61,278 bases of DNA from an uncultured Saprospiraceae bacterium. Lineage in GTDB: Bacteria > Bacteroidota > Bacteroidia > Chitinophagales > Saprospiraceae. Shown piece after piece: positions 8,101 to 16,858 of this stretch. Both the position numbers and the translations under genes were made by a program. Each line of letters begins with the position of its first letter. Position 1 is the stretch's first letter. Under the pieces are notes generated by a model. It saw nothing but the letters and a program-made list of their open reading frames with translations. It did not search any database and had not been told where the DNA came from. The DNA lies in the NCBI GenBank assembly GCA_937928575.1, contig CALFWW010000192.1, forward strand, positions 1-61,278. The letters are read 5' to 3'.

Positions 8101-9204
8101 ATGGATTCAAATTTTTATCCTCTTAAAGTAAGCGACAAAGTTTGGGAAACAGATGATGCAGTCACAATATACTTTGACATTCCTGCTGAGCAAAAAGAAA
8201 CCTTTCAATTTATTCCTGGACAATATTTGACCTTGCGATTCACTCTAAATGGAAATGAAGAGCGAAGAGCTTACTCTATTTGTACGGGTGCGCATGAAAA
8301 TAAATTAGGTGTTTCTATCAAAAAAGTAGAAAAAGGAAAAGTGTCCAATCATGTTGCCAACAGTATAAATACAGGAGATACGATAGAAGTCATGCCACCG
8401 CAAGGAAGATTTACAGCCAAGATTGATTCTGATAATCGTAAAACTTATTACTTGTTTGGTGCAGGAAGTGGTATCACTCCTTTGATGAGTATTATTAAAT
8501 CTGTTTTGGAAAATGAACCACAATCTTCTGTCTTTTTGCTTTATGGAAATAGGAATCAACAATCTATTATTTTCAATGAGCAGTTGGATCAATTACAAAA
8601 ACAATATCAAGGCCAATTAAAAGTAGAACACATCCTTAGCAAAGTAGAAAAACAGAAAGGTGGCCTACTTGGTTTGTGGAAGAAAAAAGCGACTGGATGG
8701 GAAGGTAAAAAAGGTCGAATCAATGCAACCACAGCTGATACTTTTTTAAATGAAAACGCCGCACCTTATCCCGATGCACACTACTATATTTGTGGACCTG
8801 GAAGAATGATCGATACCGTTTCTGATTTTCTTAAGGAGCAAAAAGGGATTAACAAGAAAAATATTCATATTGAAAAATTCACGACTGATTCACCAAAAGC
8901 TCAAAAAGCAGTTGCTGTCGGAGCAGGTGAAGCAAAACTGGTCGCAACCATCAACGGTGATGAAATTGTAACAGTGATTAAGAAAGGAAAAACGATTCTG
9001 GATACGTTATTGGATGAAAAGGCAGATCCGCCATATTCTTGTACCGCTGGTGCTTGCTCTACTTGCATGGCCAAAGTGCTGAAAGGAAGTGTTGAAATGG
9101 AATCTTGCTCTGCTTTAGATGATGATGAAGTGGAAGATGGTTTTATTTTGACTTGTCAGGCACACCCAACGTCGGATGAAGTGGTGATTACTTTTGATGT
9201 CTGA
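8101..9204 (+). CDS. FAD/NAD(P)H-dependent 2Fe-2S oxidoreductase (PaaE-like)
   Basis: A 367-residue electron-transfer protein. An FAD-binding domain (RAYSIC, residues 56-61) is followed by an NAD(P)H-binding domain ([11 protein letters not shown], residues 120-130; CGPGRMI, 231-237) and a C-terminal plant-type 2Fe-2S ferredoxin domain with C314, C319, C322 and C352. This order matches PaaE, the reductase of phenylacetyl-CoA epoxidase, and related reductases of di-iron oxygenases and desaturases. No paaABCD genes are nearby, so the partner oxygenase is unknown. The insert [16 protein letters not shown] before the second NAD motif is typical of PaaE-like reductases in Bacteroidota. Start ATG at 8101. 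Confidence 0.85.
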   Translation: MDSNFYPLKVSDKVWETDDAVTIYFDIPAEQKETFQFIPGQYLTLRFTLNGNEERRAYSICTGAHENKLGVSIKKVEKGKVSNHVANSINTGDTIEVMPPQGRFTAKIDSDNRKTYYLFGAGSGITPLMSIIKSVLENEPQSSVFLLYGNRNQQSIIFNEQLDQLQKQYQGQLKVEHILSKVEKQKGGLLGLWKKKATGWEGKKGRINATTADTFLNENAAPYPDAHYYICGPGRMIDTVSDFLKEQKGINKKNIHIEKFTTDSPKAQKAVAVGAGEAKLVATINGDEIVTVIKKGKTILDTLLDEKADPPYSCTAGACSTCMAKVLKGSVEMESCSALDDDEVEDGFILTCQAHPTSDEVVITFDV

Positions 9205-9501
9205 TTTCTCACCTCCTTACGTCGGTTCGAATTAAAAATTGAAAATGTAAAATAAGAACAGAGGACGCGGGAGGAATTAAAAATTGAAAATGTAAAATTA
9301 AAAATAGGACCTTGCTTCGTGAGTGCGTGAAGACGTATTCTAACACATAGCTCACATAGATTCACATAGTTGATTTGCGAGTTTATTTTACGACCTCCTC
9401 TATGTGTGTATGTATCTTTGTAGTCTTTGTGTTAAATAACACGTCCTCCCAGCGACACAAGGTCCTATTTTAAATTTTTAATTTTACATTTCTAATTCGA
9501 G
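9205..9501. repeat. AATTGAAAAT-type and GTCCTCC/CTATGTG repeats between convergent genes
   Basis: Two direct copies of AATTAAAAATTGAAAATG (about 9229 and 9275) face an inverted copy at about 9461-9497 (CCTATTTTAAATTTTTAATT). The first copies are followed by TAGGACCTTG and GTGCGTGAAGACG; the inverted one by AGGTCC. Inside are CACATAG and CTATGTG tracts and CGTCCTCCCA, a motif repeated at 43217, 45676, 45728 and 45765. No gene is seen. Confidence 0.65.
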
Positions 9502-10827
9502 CTATGCTCGCATAAACATCCACTTCCCAATCTCCCGAAAACTAATCTTCTTCCCATACATCAATATCCCAACACGATAAATACGGGCAGACAACCATAC
9601 AAAGAAAACAGCAGTTCCGATTAAAGAAATAATGGATAAAGCAATTTGCCAAGCAGGTGGATCGAATGCTAATCGCGCCGGCATCACAATTGGTGAAAAT
9701 AATGGGAAGATAGAAGACCAAACCGCCAATGTACTGTTTGGAGCACGGACTGCTACGATCATAATATAAAATGCAATCAAAACAGGAATCGTAATTGGAA
9801 TCGTCAACGCTTGCCCTTCTCCCATATCATCACTCATAGCTGACCCCACTGCTGCGAATAGAGATGCATACAGAAAATATCCTCCTAAAAAGTAAATGAT
9901 AAATAATGGAATGATTAACCACCATTTTTGAGCAGCTAGTTCCTGCATAATAAGTCCAACATTCATATCCATTTCTTCGAGTCCTCCTAAATTTGGATCC
10001 CCCATTGCACCCGGAAGATTATCCATCGATCCAGCATCGACTCCAAAAATAAAATTTACAATCACCGCAAAGATGGGTATCAAAACTACCCAAATTGCGA
10101 CTTGTGTCAGCCCCACCGCTCCTACGCCAATGATTTTACCCATCATTAACTGAAATGGTTTGACCGATGAAATCATCACCTCCACAATCCGACTCACTTT
10201 TTCTTCCATCACACTTCTCATCACCATCATCCCGTAAATAAAAACGGTCATATACATTATCAGCCCCATGCTACCACCTATGGCAGCTGCTATCACACCT
10301 GCCATAGAACTCGTATCTGCACTATCCGCATTGATAGGTTGTGGATCAATGCTAACTCTGGTTTTTAAACTTTCTAATTCTTTCTTGTTGAGACCAAATG
10401 AATCTATTTTAAATTCGCGAATGGAGGCACTTAACTTACTTTCGATATTTACTTTTACTTCCAAACTCATTTGCTCATCCGTATAATAATAAACCGTGTG
10501 TTTATTGCTGGAAATGTTTTCCATTTTAGGAATTACCAAGATGCCGTCATATCCTGATTTGTCAAAATTATTTCGGACTGTTTCAAACGAATCGTTAGGA
10601 TAGATGTATCTGATATTTTTACTCGAACCTTCAGAAATATTTAAGGCTGGAATTTCATCAAATACCGCAATTTTCAAAGCAACATCATCTTCATACGAAA
10701 AGATCAAGCCGACCATCGCAAATAGTAATGCAAATGCAATCGGTGTCAGAAAAGTAGCAACAATGAACGTTCTTTTTCGGACACGTGTGAGATATTCTCT
10801 TTTAATAATTAACCAAAGTTTACTCAT
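9502..10827 (-). CDS. ABC-2 type transporter permease (NatB-like)
   Basis: A 441-residue integral-membrane protein. After a short cytoplasmic start (MSKLWLIIKREYLTRVRKRTF), one helix (about 23-45) precedes a large extracytoplasmic domain of about 135 residues. About five helices follow in the C-terminal half. This is the layout of NatB/ABC-2 permeases involved in efflux of ions, drugs or lipids. The segment MRSVMEEKVSRIVEVMISS is the typical cytoplasmic coupling motif after helix two. It starts one base after the stop of the ATPase gene (10829-11737) and must be cotranscribed with it. The transported substrate cannot be inferred. Confidence 0.88.
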   Translation of the reverse strand: MSKLWLIIKREYLTRVRKRTFIVATFLTPIAFALLFAMVGLIFSYEDDVALKIAVFDEIPALNISEGSSKNIRYIYPNDSFETVRNNFDKSGYDGILVIPKMENISSNKHTVYYYTDEQMSLEVKVNIESKLSASIREFKIDSFGLNKKELESLKTRVSIDPQPINADSADTSSMAGVIAAAIGGSMGLIMYMTVFIYGMMVMRSVMEEKVSRIVEVMISSVKPFQLMMGKIIGVGAVGLTQVAIWVVLIPIFAVIVNFIFGVDAGSMDNLPGAMGDPNLGGLEEMDMNVGLIMQELAAQKWWLIIPLFIIYFLGGYFLYASLFAAVGSAMSDDMGEGQALTIPITIPVLIAFYIMIVAVRAPNSTLAVWSSIFPLFSPIVMPARLAFDPPAWQIALSIISLIGTAVFFVWLSARIYRVGILMYGKKISFREIGKWMFMRA

Positions 10828-10828
10828 A

Positions 10829-11737
10829 TTAGGTAGATACTAAGTGGGGTTCGTTGACTTGTTTGATAAAAATCTCGTTAAGGGATGGTAAGATCTCATT
10901 AAAAGAATGAATCGTTACTTCATTATCCAATAAATGTTTTAGAAAAATATTGGAGTCAACATTTTCCAATTTTATACGGATGGTATTTCCTTTTTGTAGA
11001 ACTAGTTTCCCATAATTTTCAATGTTGTCAGGCAAGGCACCTTCAAAATTGACTTCAAATATATTTTCTTTAAATTGATTTTTAACATCCACGACGGTTC
11101 CTTCTAAAACGTTTTGTCCTTGATTGATTAAAACAATATGTTCGCAAACTTCTTCTACTTGCTCCATTCGATGGGTAGAAAAAATAATGCTCACTCCTTT
11201 ATGGTGTAATTCATCAATTTCATTTTTTATCAATCGGGTATTGATTGGGTCCAAACCAGAAAAGGGTTCATCTAAAATCAATAACTTTGGTTGATGAATG
11301 ACCGTTGCTATGAATTGAATTTTCTGTTGCATCCCTTTTGATAATTCTTCTATCCTTTTTTCCCACCAATCGACGATATCAAACTTCTCAAACCAGTATT
11401 TACTTTGTTGTTTGGCTTCATGCAAAGTCATTCCTTTGAGTTGCGCCAGATACAACAAATGCTCTCCGACTCGCATTTTTTTATACAAGCCTCTTTCCTC
11501 CGGCATGTATCCAATCTGAGTTGGGTGCAAATTGTTAAGTGGTTCTCCATCCAGGAAAACTTGACCTTGGTCCGCTCTTGTGATGGTTGTGATAATCCGA
11601 ATCAAAGATGTTTTTCCAGCACCATTGGGTCCTAATAAACCAAAGACACAACCACGCGGCATTTCAAAACTCACGTCATTTACAGCGACATGATCCCCAT
11701 AGGTTTTACGTACATCAACTAATTTCAAAATACTCAT
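10829..11737 (-). CDS. ABC transporter ATP-binding protein (NatA-like)
   Basis: A 302-residue ABC ATPase: Walker A GPNGAGKT (about 36-43), Q-loop in IGYMPEERGLY, signature LSKGMQQKIQF, Walker B LLILDEPFSGLDP and switch histidine in IIFSTHRMEQ. The 70-residue C-terminal extension (FEVNFEGALP onward) is like the DUF4162 region of NatA-type exporters. It is the first gene of a two-gene unit with the permease at 9502-10827. No gld motility genes are nearby, so it should not be taken for GldA. Start ATG at 11737. Confidence 0.9.
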   Translation of the reverse strand: MSILKLVDVRKTYGDHVAVNDVSFEMPRGCVFGLLGPNGAGKTSLIRIITTITRADQGQVFLDGEPLNNLHPTQIGYMPEERGLYKKMRVGEHLLYLAQLKGMTLHEAKQQSKYWFEKFDIVDWWEKRIEELSKGMQQKIQFIATVIHQPKLLILDEPFSGLDPINTRLIKNEIDELHHKGVSIIFSTHRMEQVEEVCEHIVLINQGQNVLEGTVVDVKNQFKENIFEVNFEGALPDNIENYGKLVLQKGNTIRIKLENVDSNIFLKHLLDNEVTIHSFNEILPSLNEIFIKQVNEPHLVST

Positions 11738-11863
11738 AGCCTCAAATTTGAACTTAAATAAACTAGTATCAAAATTTCTTTGACTGAATTTTTATTTACT
11801 AAAACAGAATTTTGTCAAATATTTTGTTCAAATATTTTATCTTATTCCAATTAAGTTTTTACT

Positions 11864-12010
11864 GTTGCATTAGATTTGTGGAAATCGGTTTGGAGTATGA
11901 GGCAGAAAACGCAGACATAGCCTGTGTTATGGCGATTATTTCTAACGAAATAATCCGAAGCGATTTTCCAAATATAAGCGACAATTATAAATTTAATTGG
12001 TATGACTAAT
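11864..12010 (+). repeat. Dispersed palindromic element, copy C (variant, plus orientation)
   Basis: Contains ATCGGTTTGGAGTATGAG and then GGCAGAAAACGCAGACATAGCC, matching copy A on the opposite strand at 3379. Both copies end in a block AACGAARTAATCC...GATTTT and a terminal AACTGGTA/AATTGGTA, a tail not found in copies D, F, G and H. It lacks both the GGCTTGTACTACAAA module and the CCTGCCTG hairpin. The open frame at 11812-12009 is a by-product of this repeat. Confidence 0.6.
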
Positions 12011-12024
12011 ACCTTCCTATTTTT

Positions 12025-12969
12025 ATGGACAAACATCTACATAATAACGACTGGTATCTCATTATCAACCCTGCTGCAAGTGGCGGTTTGGTAAAAAAGA
12101 AATGGGCAGAGATAAAAAAATTATTTCTAGCCAATGAGATTGAATTTGAGTATGCTTTTACTGAATACCCGATGCATGCCATTGAAATTGTCGATACCGC
12201 CATAAAAAAAGGTCATCGAAATTTTATCGGAATCGGTGGTGATGGGACCAACAATGAAATTATAAATGGGTTATTGAAACAGAAAGAAGTGCCATCAACT
12301 GAATTATTGTATACCCTTTTTCCATTAGGCACTGGCAATGATTGGATCAAAACACATCGAATTCCTAAAAAACCAAAAAAATGGTTTGATGCCATGTCCA
12401 AAGCACGCATCCAACAACATGATGCCGGATTGGTTTTATACGAGCAAAATGAAATAATGACCAGTCGATTTTTCGTAAATGTTGCTGGACTAGCGTATGA
12501 TGCTTTTGTATTGCAAACTGCCAAGAAAGAAGAAATTCCTTTGGACAATCAGTGGGCTTATTTGATGGGCGTCCTTCGTTGTTTGTTTAAATTCAAACCT
12601 AGACCCATTCGCCTGAGGATTGATGATAAGCAAATGGAAGAAGTTTATTTCACGATCAATATTGGTATCTGCAAGTATTCGGGTGGGGGGATGCAATTGG
12701 TCCCTCATGCACAACCTGATAATGGGAAATTAGCATTGATGACTGCCAAAGATATCACACCACTTAATATCATTCTCAATTTTCCAAAGCTATATGGTGG
12801 TCGTGTGAAAAATTACAAAAAAGCATTGTTAGAAGATACTAAAAATATTTTAGTTGAAGCTGCTAAAAACACACCACCTACTTTTATTGAGGTGGATGGA
12901 GAGTTGATTGGGCAGGCACCTGCGGAGTTTAGTGTTCAGGAGAAAGCTTTGCGTGTTTTGGTACCTTAA
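12025..12969 (+). CDS. YegS/DgkB-family lipid kinase (diacylglycerol kinase catalytic domain)
   Basis: A 314-residue protein with the diacylglycerol-kinase catalytic fold: LIINPAASGG near the N-terminus, the nucleotide loop GIGGDGTNNEIINGLL (about 68-83) and FPLGTGNDWIKTHRIP. The C-terminal half carries the beta-sandwich region with YSGGGMQLVPHAQPDNGKL and EVDGE. Members phosphorylate diacylglycerol or related lipids at the membrane surface. The exact lipid is unknown. Length is normal. Start ATG at 12025, about 15 bases after repeat copy C. Confidence 0.88.
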   Translation: MDKHLHNNDWYLIINPAASGGLVKKKWAEIKKLFLANEIEFEYAFTEYPMHAIEIVDTAIKKGHRNFIGIGGDGTNNEIINGLLKQKEVPSTELLYTLFPLGTGNDWIKTHRIPKKPKKWFDAMSKARIQQHDAGLVLYEQNEIMTSRFFVNVAGLAYDAFVLQTAKKEEIPLDNQWAYLMGVLRCLFKFKPRPIRLRIDDKQMEEVYFTINIGICKYSGGGMQLVPHAQPDNGKLALMTAKDITPLNIILNFPKLYGGRVKNYKKALLEDTKNILVEAAKNTPPTFIEVDGELIGQAPAEFSVQEKALRVLVP

Positions 12970-13021
12970 GTCGTTTATCTCCCCTTCCTACCTAAAATAC
13001 TTAATCGATTACTGCTACGCC

Positions 13022-13139
13022 CCTGTCTGTTCTGGCGATCAGCCAGACAGGCTTTCAGGGCTGGACGAGTATACGTGAAATACTTGGGGCGATGCCGGCG
13101 ATGCCCCACGTTAATATGCTCGACCCACTTTGGGGTCAG
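13022..13139. repeat. Cluster of short GC-rich hairpins
   Basis: Three adjacent palindromes: CTGTCTG...CCAGACAG (about 13023-13050), GGGGC...GCCCC (13085-13106, containing GATGCCGGCGATGCCCC) and GACCC...GGGTC (13122-13138). They resemble the 'GGGCGATGCCCAACGTTAATATGCTCGCCCC' intergenic repeat of Bacteroidota (recalled, not searched). They lie between the convergent lipid kinase and arsR-operon ends and could act as a 3' boundary for both transcripts. Confidence 0.5.
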
Positions 13140-13191
13140 AGGTTTATCAACAACAGTATTATAGAATTAAAAAAACTTGAAAGCAATCAAT

Positions 13192-13560
13192 TCACTCTTC
13201 TACATCCTCCCTCATCGATTTTCTTTTAAAAACAAACAAAAGAATAAACACAATAGCAACCACACAAACAATTAACCACGAAATCTCCTGATTGTCAATA
13301 TGATGTAAATAGATAGAGTAAGCAAAACCCAACAATAACATTACAGCACCGATCAATGTTGTTTTTTCAATGATAAAAAGGGCGGATCCAATCAACCCTC
13401 CTATTCCCATAATCATCCTCACATTGTCAGTCATTTCAAACGATCTGAAATTTTCGATCGCTTCTGGTACAATCAGCATTCGTAAACTTAGTATGATGAA
13501 CACGATACCGAATAAGAAGCGTAATAGCTCATCAAAATTATACTTAAGGATGAAATTCAT
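13192..13560 (-). CDS. Small membrane protein, four predicted helices, third gene of the arsR group
   Basis: A 122-residue protein with four hydrophobic segments (about 13-31, 48-66, 68-84 and 94-112) and a basic C-terminus (FKRKSMREDVEE). It has no cysteines that would suggest metal binding beyond one in the last helix. No family was recognised; DoxX-like or DUF-type small membrane proteins are possible. It begins 27 bases after the DUF6428 gene on the same strand, so it is probably the last gene of the arsR transcript. Confidence 0.6.
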   Translation of the reverse strand: MNFILKYNFDELLRFLFGIVFIILSLRMLIVPEAIENFRSFEMTDNVRMIMGIGGLIGSALFIIEKTTLIGAVMLLLGFAYSIYLHHIDNQEISWLIVCVVAIVFILLFVFKRKSMREDVEE

Positions 13561-13587
13561 AGTTTTGTTTTTGTTTTAAAACGCTGG

Positions 13588-14070
13588 TTAGCAACATCCA
13601 CCACTTGGTGAACAGCATCCCCCACTTTCACTAGATTCCAAATCAGCTACTGCTAATGTTTTAGGTTTGCATTGAACAGGAGGCACAAACAATTTTACAA
13701 CAATTTTTTCACTTGATTCAGAAATTTCATTGATATCGTAAGTTGAAGTGGCCAATCCGGTATTTCCCCACTCAAAAAAGATAGGAGAAGTGATATCTAA
13801 TGGCTTCACACTGTCCACAATATCAAAAATCTTTTTTGCTTTGGAAGCGGTCATAGCACGATCTTGCTTTTCAATCCCATTCACCCATAACTGCACAACT
13901 GTCTGATCAAAATCATGCGCATTTCCTCCACAATCGACGGATTCTACATGCACATTTTTTACTTCCGTAATGTGATATGCGTTTGGAACAAATTGATTCG
14001 CTCCATATTCGAAAACTAATTCTTTATCAGGATTACTTTCTAATAAATCTAAAAATACTTTCGTTTTCAT
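13588..14070 (-). CDS. DUF6428 family protein with paired cysteine tail
   Basis: A 160-residue cytoplasmic protein, recognised as DUF6428, a family found beside ArsR regulators in Bacteroidota. It has cysteines at C47 and C134 and a glycine-rich tail GGCCSPSGGCC with two CC pairs (C152/C153, C159/C160). Such tails suggest thiol binding of a soft metal or arsenite, but no activity is established. It starts 57 bases downstream of arsR. A perfect 16-bp palindrome at 14092, the same as the one before arsR, lies 22 bases before its start, so it is probably directly repressed by the ArsR protein. Confidence 0.75.
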   Translation of the reverse strand: MKTKVFLDLLESNPDKELVFEYGANQFVPNAYHITEVKNVHVESVDCGGNAHDFDQTVVQLWVNGIEKQDRAMTASKAKKIFDIVDSVKPLDITSPIFFEWGNTGLATSTYDINEISESSEKIVVKLFVPPVQCKPKTLAVADLESSESGGCCSPSGGCC

Positions 14071-14091
14071 GAGTAATGTTTTATAATTTGA

Positions 14092-14107
14092 ATCGCAATA
14101 TTGCGAT
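14092..14107. promoter_or_regulatory. Probable ArsR operator before the DUF6428 gene
   Basis: ATCGCAATATTGCGAT is a perfect 16-bp palindrome between arsR and the DUF6428 gene. The same site with one base changed occurs before arsR at 14461. No third site was noticed in the window. Confidence 0.75.
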
Positions 14108-14127
14108 GATTTGTTTCAAAAAAAATG

Positions 14128-14448
14128 CTAACAACACTTTTCAATATTCGAGAATAATGAAGTTAACAATTGAGAAGTTTCTTTCCATGTTTTGGTATTA
14201 ATACAATAGCTGGTACTTTTTCCTTCCAAGTTTCCAGTAATAATTCCAGCTTCCTTCAATGCTTTCAAATGCTGGGAAATTGTGGATTGGGACAAAGGCA
14301 ATTCATCCACCAAATCACCACAGAAACATCCTTTTTGTTTTGCTAAAAATTTCAAAATAGCAACTCTTGCAGGATGTCCAATTGCTTTTGCTAATTCAGC
14401 AATTCTGTTTTCTGTATTTGAGAATAAATTTGATTTAGTTGTGCCCAT
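14128..14448 (-). CDS. ArsR/SmtB family metal(loid)-responsive repressor
   Basis: A 106-residue winged-helix repressor. The start of the DNA-binding unit is [13 protein letters not shown], and the recognition helix is [19 protein letters not shown]. Cysteines C41 and C43 (KGCFCGDL) lie in the helix just before the recognition helix, as in ArsR proteins that sense As(III)/Sb(III) or related soft metals; further cysteines are C82 and a C-terminal CC pair. The binding of inducer would release DNA. Two palindromic operators flank the gene (14092 and 14461), implying autoregulation and control of the DUF6428 gene. Confidence 0.88.
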   Translation of the reverse strand: MGTTKSNLFSNTENRIAELAKAIGHPARVAILKFLAKQKGCFCGDLVDELPLSQSTISQHLKALKEAGIITGNLEGKSTSYCINTKTWKETSQLLTSLFSNIEKCC

Positions 14449-14460
14449 TCGATTTATTGT

Positions 14461-14476
14461 ATCGCAATATTACGAT
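14461..14476. promoter_or_regulatory. Probable ArsR operator before arsR
   Basis: ATCGCAATATTACGAT, 15 of 16 bases identical to the perfect palindrome at 14092, lies 13 bases upstream of the arsR ATG. It would cover the promoter or transcription start, as expected for autorepression. Confidence 0.75.
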
Positions 14477-14587
14477 TAATAAATTAAGTGTGCAAGCATA
14501 TTTTTTTATTTTCTCAAACTTTACAGTAAATGCACACCTTGATAAGTTATTAAGTCCCCACTAAACTTCCTGATATTTAAAACTACT

Positions 14588-16075
14588 TTAAGCGCCTCCA
14601 TCCTTACCTTTAGGTGTCAACTTATCGCCGTGCATAGATTCGTCGGTTTGTGAGGCCTTTTGTTCCGCTTTTAATTCTTTGGCGTGCTCTTCTAACTTCA
14701 GCTTGGTAATATTTAATGGATTGCGAATACTAAGCACTTCCGCATCAGCTGCTCTTTGTGCTGCTTCTTTTTGTTCTATTCTCTCAAAATAATGCGTGAC
14801 CCAAGATTCTTTTTCGTCCTCGCCGATTTTGAAAATATAAATATCATCATCTCCTCCTTGTCTGGAAGAAGTAAAGAATCCGATATTTTTTTCAGCCATA
14901 AAGGAAATTGAAATATCATCTGCCGCACTATTAATTGGTTTTCCAACATTTATCACACGCTCAAAAGATCCATCTTCCAACATATTGGCCATGAAGATAT
15001 CAAATCCTCCATAGGACACATGTCCTTTCGAGCAAAAGAATAAATTTCCTTCATTGTCGAAAAATGGAAAGCCTTCATTTTCTGGTGTATTGATCACCGG
15101 TCCGACATTTTTTGGTATTGCCCAAGTATTGTCTTTTTTCCTTTTAGAAATGTAGATGTCCGTTCCACCTTCTCCACCACCTTTATCTGAAACAAAAAAC
15201 AAGGTTTGCCCGTCAGGTGAAATAGCAGGGTGCATATAATTCAATTCAAATCTACAGAACTCAAGCCGCTTCAAATTTTTCCATGACTTACCGTTGGTAG
15301 TGGTTGCCGAATAGAGTTGCAAATTAAACTCGTCTGTTTTGCTGGACTTATCACAATTTCGAGTGAAATAAACTTCATCTCCTTTGGCTGTGAAGGAAGG
15401 ATTGTCCGCATTTTTATTGAGCATATTTAATTTAGCGGCAAAAGGATGTGGCGCTCTCATGCCCCCCATACTATCGATATCACTGGAGTAAATCTTTAGG
15501 AAATCTCTACCAGTCCATCCTGATTTTTCTTTCATCAAATTCGGTCCTGATTTACGATCAGAAGCAAATACCAGTTTATTGTTATAAAAAACCGGTGCAT
15601 GATCATCTACGGGTGAATTAAATTCAAAAGGCTTGACTAAAACATCTTCGAAATAAGGATGTAGATTTTGGACAACTTTGCAATTTTCTGCGAGTTTGAT
15701 TGCACGCTCATCTTCTGGATTGGCTTCCGCATATTTTAGGAACCATTCATGTGCTTGATCATACTTTTCATTGCTCATCAATGATTCTGCATAATAAAAG
15801 AAAGTATTAGATCGGACCCGCTCCTCGTGCACAATTTCGCGATAAATTTCTTCCGCCATTTGCATATTGTTATTCATTTTATAACAATATGCAAGCTTAG
15901 AAAGCACACTTATGTTTCTTTTCTTTTCCAGCGATTTTGCATAGAGATCAATGGCATCAGCGTACCGATTGGCTTTAAAATACCCATTGGCTTTGATCAG
16001 CAACTTCTTCTGTGCGGTCAGGCTTAGGGGCATTAAAAAAGCAACAAGGAATATTAGATTTGTTAAGCTTTTCAT
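14588..16075 (-). CDS. Secreted TPR and PD40 beta-propeller protein (PorE-like, no OmpA domain)
   Basis: A 495-residue envelope protein with signal peptide MKSLTNLIFLVAFLMPLSLTAQ. TPR repeats (about 25-140) are followed by a PD40/WD40-like propeller (about 155-420) with repeated FASDR, FVSDKGGGEGGTDIY, FCSKG...GGFDIF and SSRQGGDDDIYIF. This resembles the N-terminal half of PorE and other T9SS or gliding-related OmpA-family proteins, but the peptidoglycan-binding OmpA domain is missing and a charged coiled tail replaces it. The ATG at 16075 is chosen over a TTG 33 bases upstream because it begins the signal peptide. Role unknown, probably structural at the periplasm. Confidence 0.75.
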   Translation of the reverse strand: MKSLTNLIFLVAFLMPLSLTAQKKLLIKANGYFKANRYADAIDLYAKSLEKKRNISVLSKLAYCYKMNNNMQMAEEIYREIVHEERVRSNTFFYYAESLMSNEKYDQAHEWFLKYAEANPEDERAIKLAENCKVVQNLHPYFEDVLVKPFEFNSPVDDHAPVFYNNKLVFASDRKSGPNLMKEKSGWTGRDFLKIYSSDIDSMGGMRAPHPFAAKLNMLNKNADNPSFTAKGDEVYFTRNCDKSSKTDEFNLQLYSATTTNGKSWKNLKRLEFCRFELNYMHPAISPDGQTLFFVSDKGGGEGGTDIYISKRKKDNTWAIPKNVGPVINTPENEGFPFFDNEGNLFFCSKGHVSYGGFDIFMANMLEDGSFERVINVGKPINSAADDISISFMAEKNIGFFTSSRQGGDDDIYIFKIGEDEKESWVTHYFERIEQKEAAQRAADAEVLSIRNPLNITKLKLEEHAKELKAEQKASQTDESMHGDKLTPKGKDGGA

Positions 16076-16192
16076 AATTCTTAGTTTTCGAACATTTATT
16101 AACTCCAAAAACTGTGCGAAACTTTGATTTACAGCGTTCTTTTGATTAAATTAACATTAAATACGTTCCCCATTCACAAAAACATACAAATC

Positions 16193-16858
16193 ATGAAAAA
16201 ATCATTTTCAATTTTCTTATTTATTGTACTTTTTAGTCAATTCTCATTCGCTCAAATAGAAGAGCTTGATAAAACCATGAGCCAAGGAGTCTACAACTCT
16301 TTGACCATTGAACTGTTGGAAGCCAAAAAAAAGGTGGTTGAAAAAACCTGGAAAAAATTTGTAAAAGATTTTAAAGGGAAAACCAAAAAAGACAAAAAGA
16401 TGGACGAATGGTTTACAGATGATGGAAAAATTGTCGCAATTGGTGGTGGAAATACGGTCGATATTTATGCTAGAATCAATGAGTCTGGAGACAATGTATT
16501 TATGACCACTTGGTTTGACCTCGGTGGAGAATACTTGAATAGTAATAGTCATCCATCAAAATATACGGAGGCAGAAAAAATGTTGATGAAATTCGCAATC
16601 GAAGTCGCCAAAGAAATGACGTTCATCGAATTGGAAGATCAAGAATCTGTCCTTAAAAAAATGGAAAAGAATTTGAAGAAATTAGAGAATATGAAGACAC
16701 GTTATGAAAATGATATTGTAAAAGCAAAAGAAGCAATTGCAACCGCGGAGAAAAATATCGAACTCAACATCAAGGAACAAGAAGATGCGCAAGAACAAAT
16801 TAGATTGCAAGGCGAAGTAATTGACGGCATCAAGAAAAAATTAAACAACCTGGACTAG
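16193..16858 (+). CDS. Hypothetical secreted protein with C-terminal coiled coil
   Basis: A 221-residue protein starting with a signal peptide (MKKSFSIFLFIVLFSQFSFAQ). The central region (about 60-145) is rich in lysine with GGGNTVDIYARI and WFDLGGEYLNS. The last 70 residues are a continuous heptad-like coiled coil (MEKNLKKLENMKTRYENDI onward). No known family was recognised. The ATG at 16193 is chosen over an upstream non-ATG codon at 16124 because it begins the signal peptide. It is divergent from the TPR/PD40 gene and could be functionally linked to it, but nothing proves this. Confidence 0.7.
   Translation: MKKSFSIFLFIVLFSQFSFAQIEELDKTMSQGVYNSLTIELLEAKKKVVEKTWKKFVKDFKGKTKKDKKMDEWFTDDGKIVAIGGGNTVDIYARINESGDNVFMTTWFDLGGEYLNSNSHPSKYTEAEKMLMKFAIEVAKEMTFIELEDQESVLKKMEKNLKKLENMKTRYENDIVKAKEAIATAEKNIELNIKEQEDAQEQIRLQGEVIDGIKKKLNNLD

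Noticed and set aside
8101-9204. Phenylacetate degradation locus
   Set aside because: Only a PaaE-like reductase is present. The epoxidase subunits and other paa genes are missing, so the pathway is not supported.
9224-9236. tRNA T-arm-like sequence GGTTCGAATT
   Set aside because: No acceptor stem or anticodon arm can be formed around it. It is part of the AATTGAAAAT repeat spacer.
10829-11737. GldA, the motility ABC ATPase
   Set aside because: The partner is a NatB-like permease with a large external loop rather than GldF/GldG, and the sequence lacks the GldA-type start.
11812-12009. Open frame of 65 codons on the plus strand with an AENADIA segment
   Set aside because: It is a translation of repeat copy C. 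The same string appears in other copies in altered frames, so it is not a gene.
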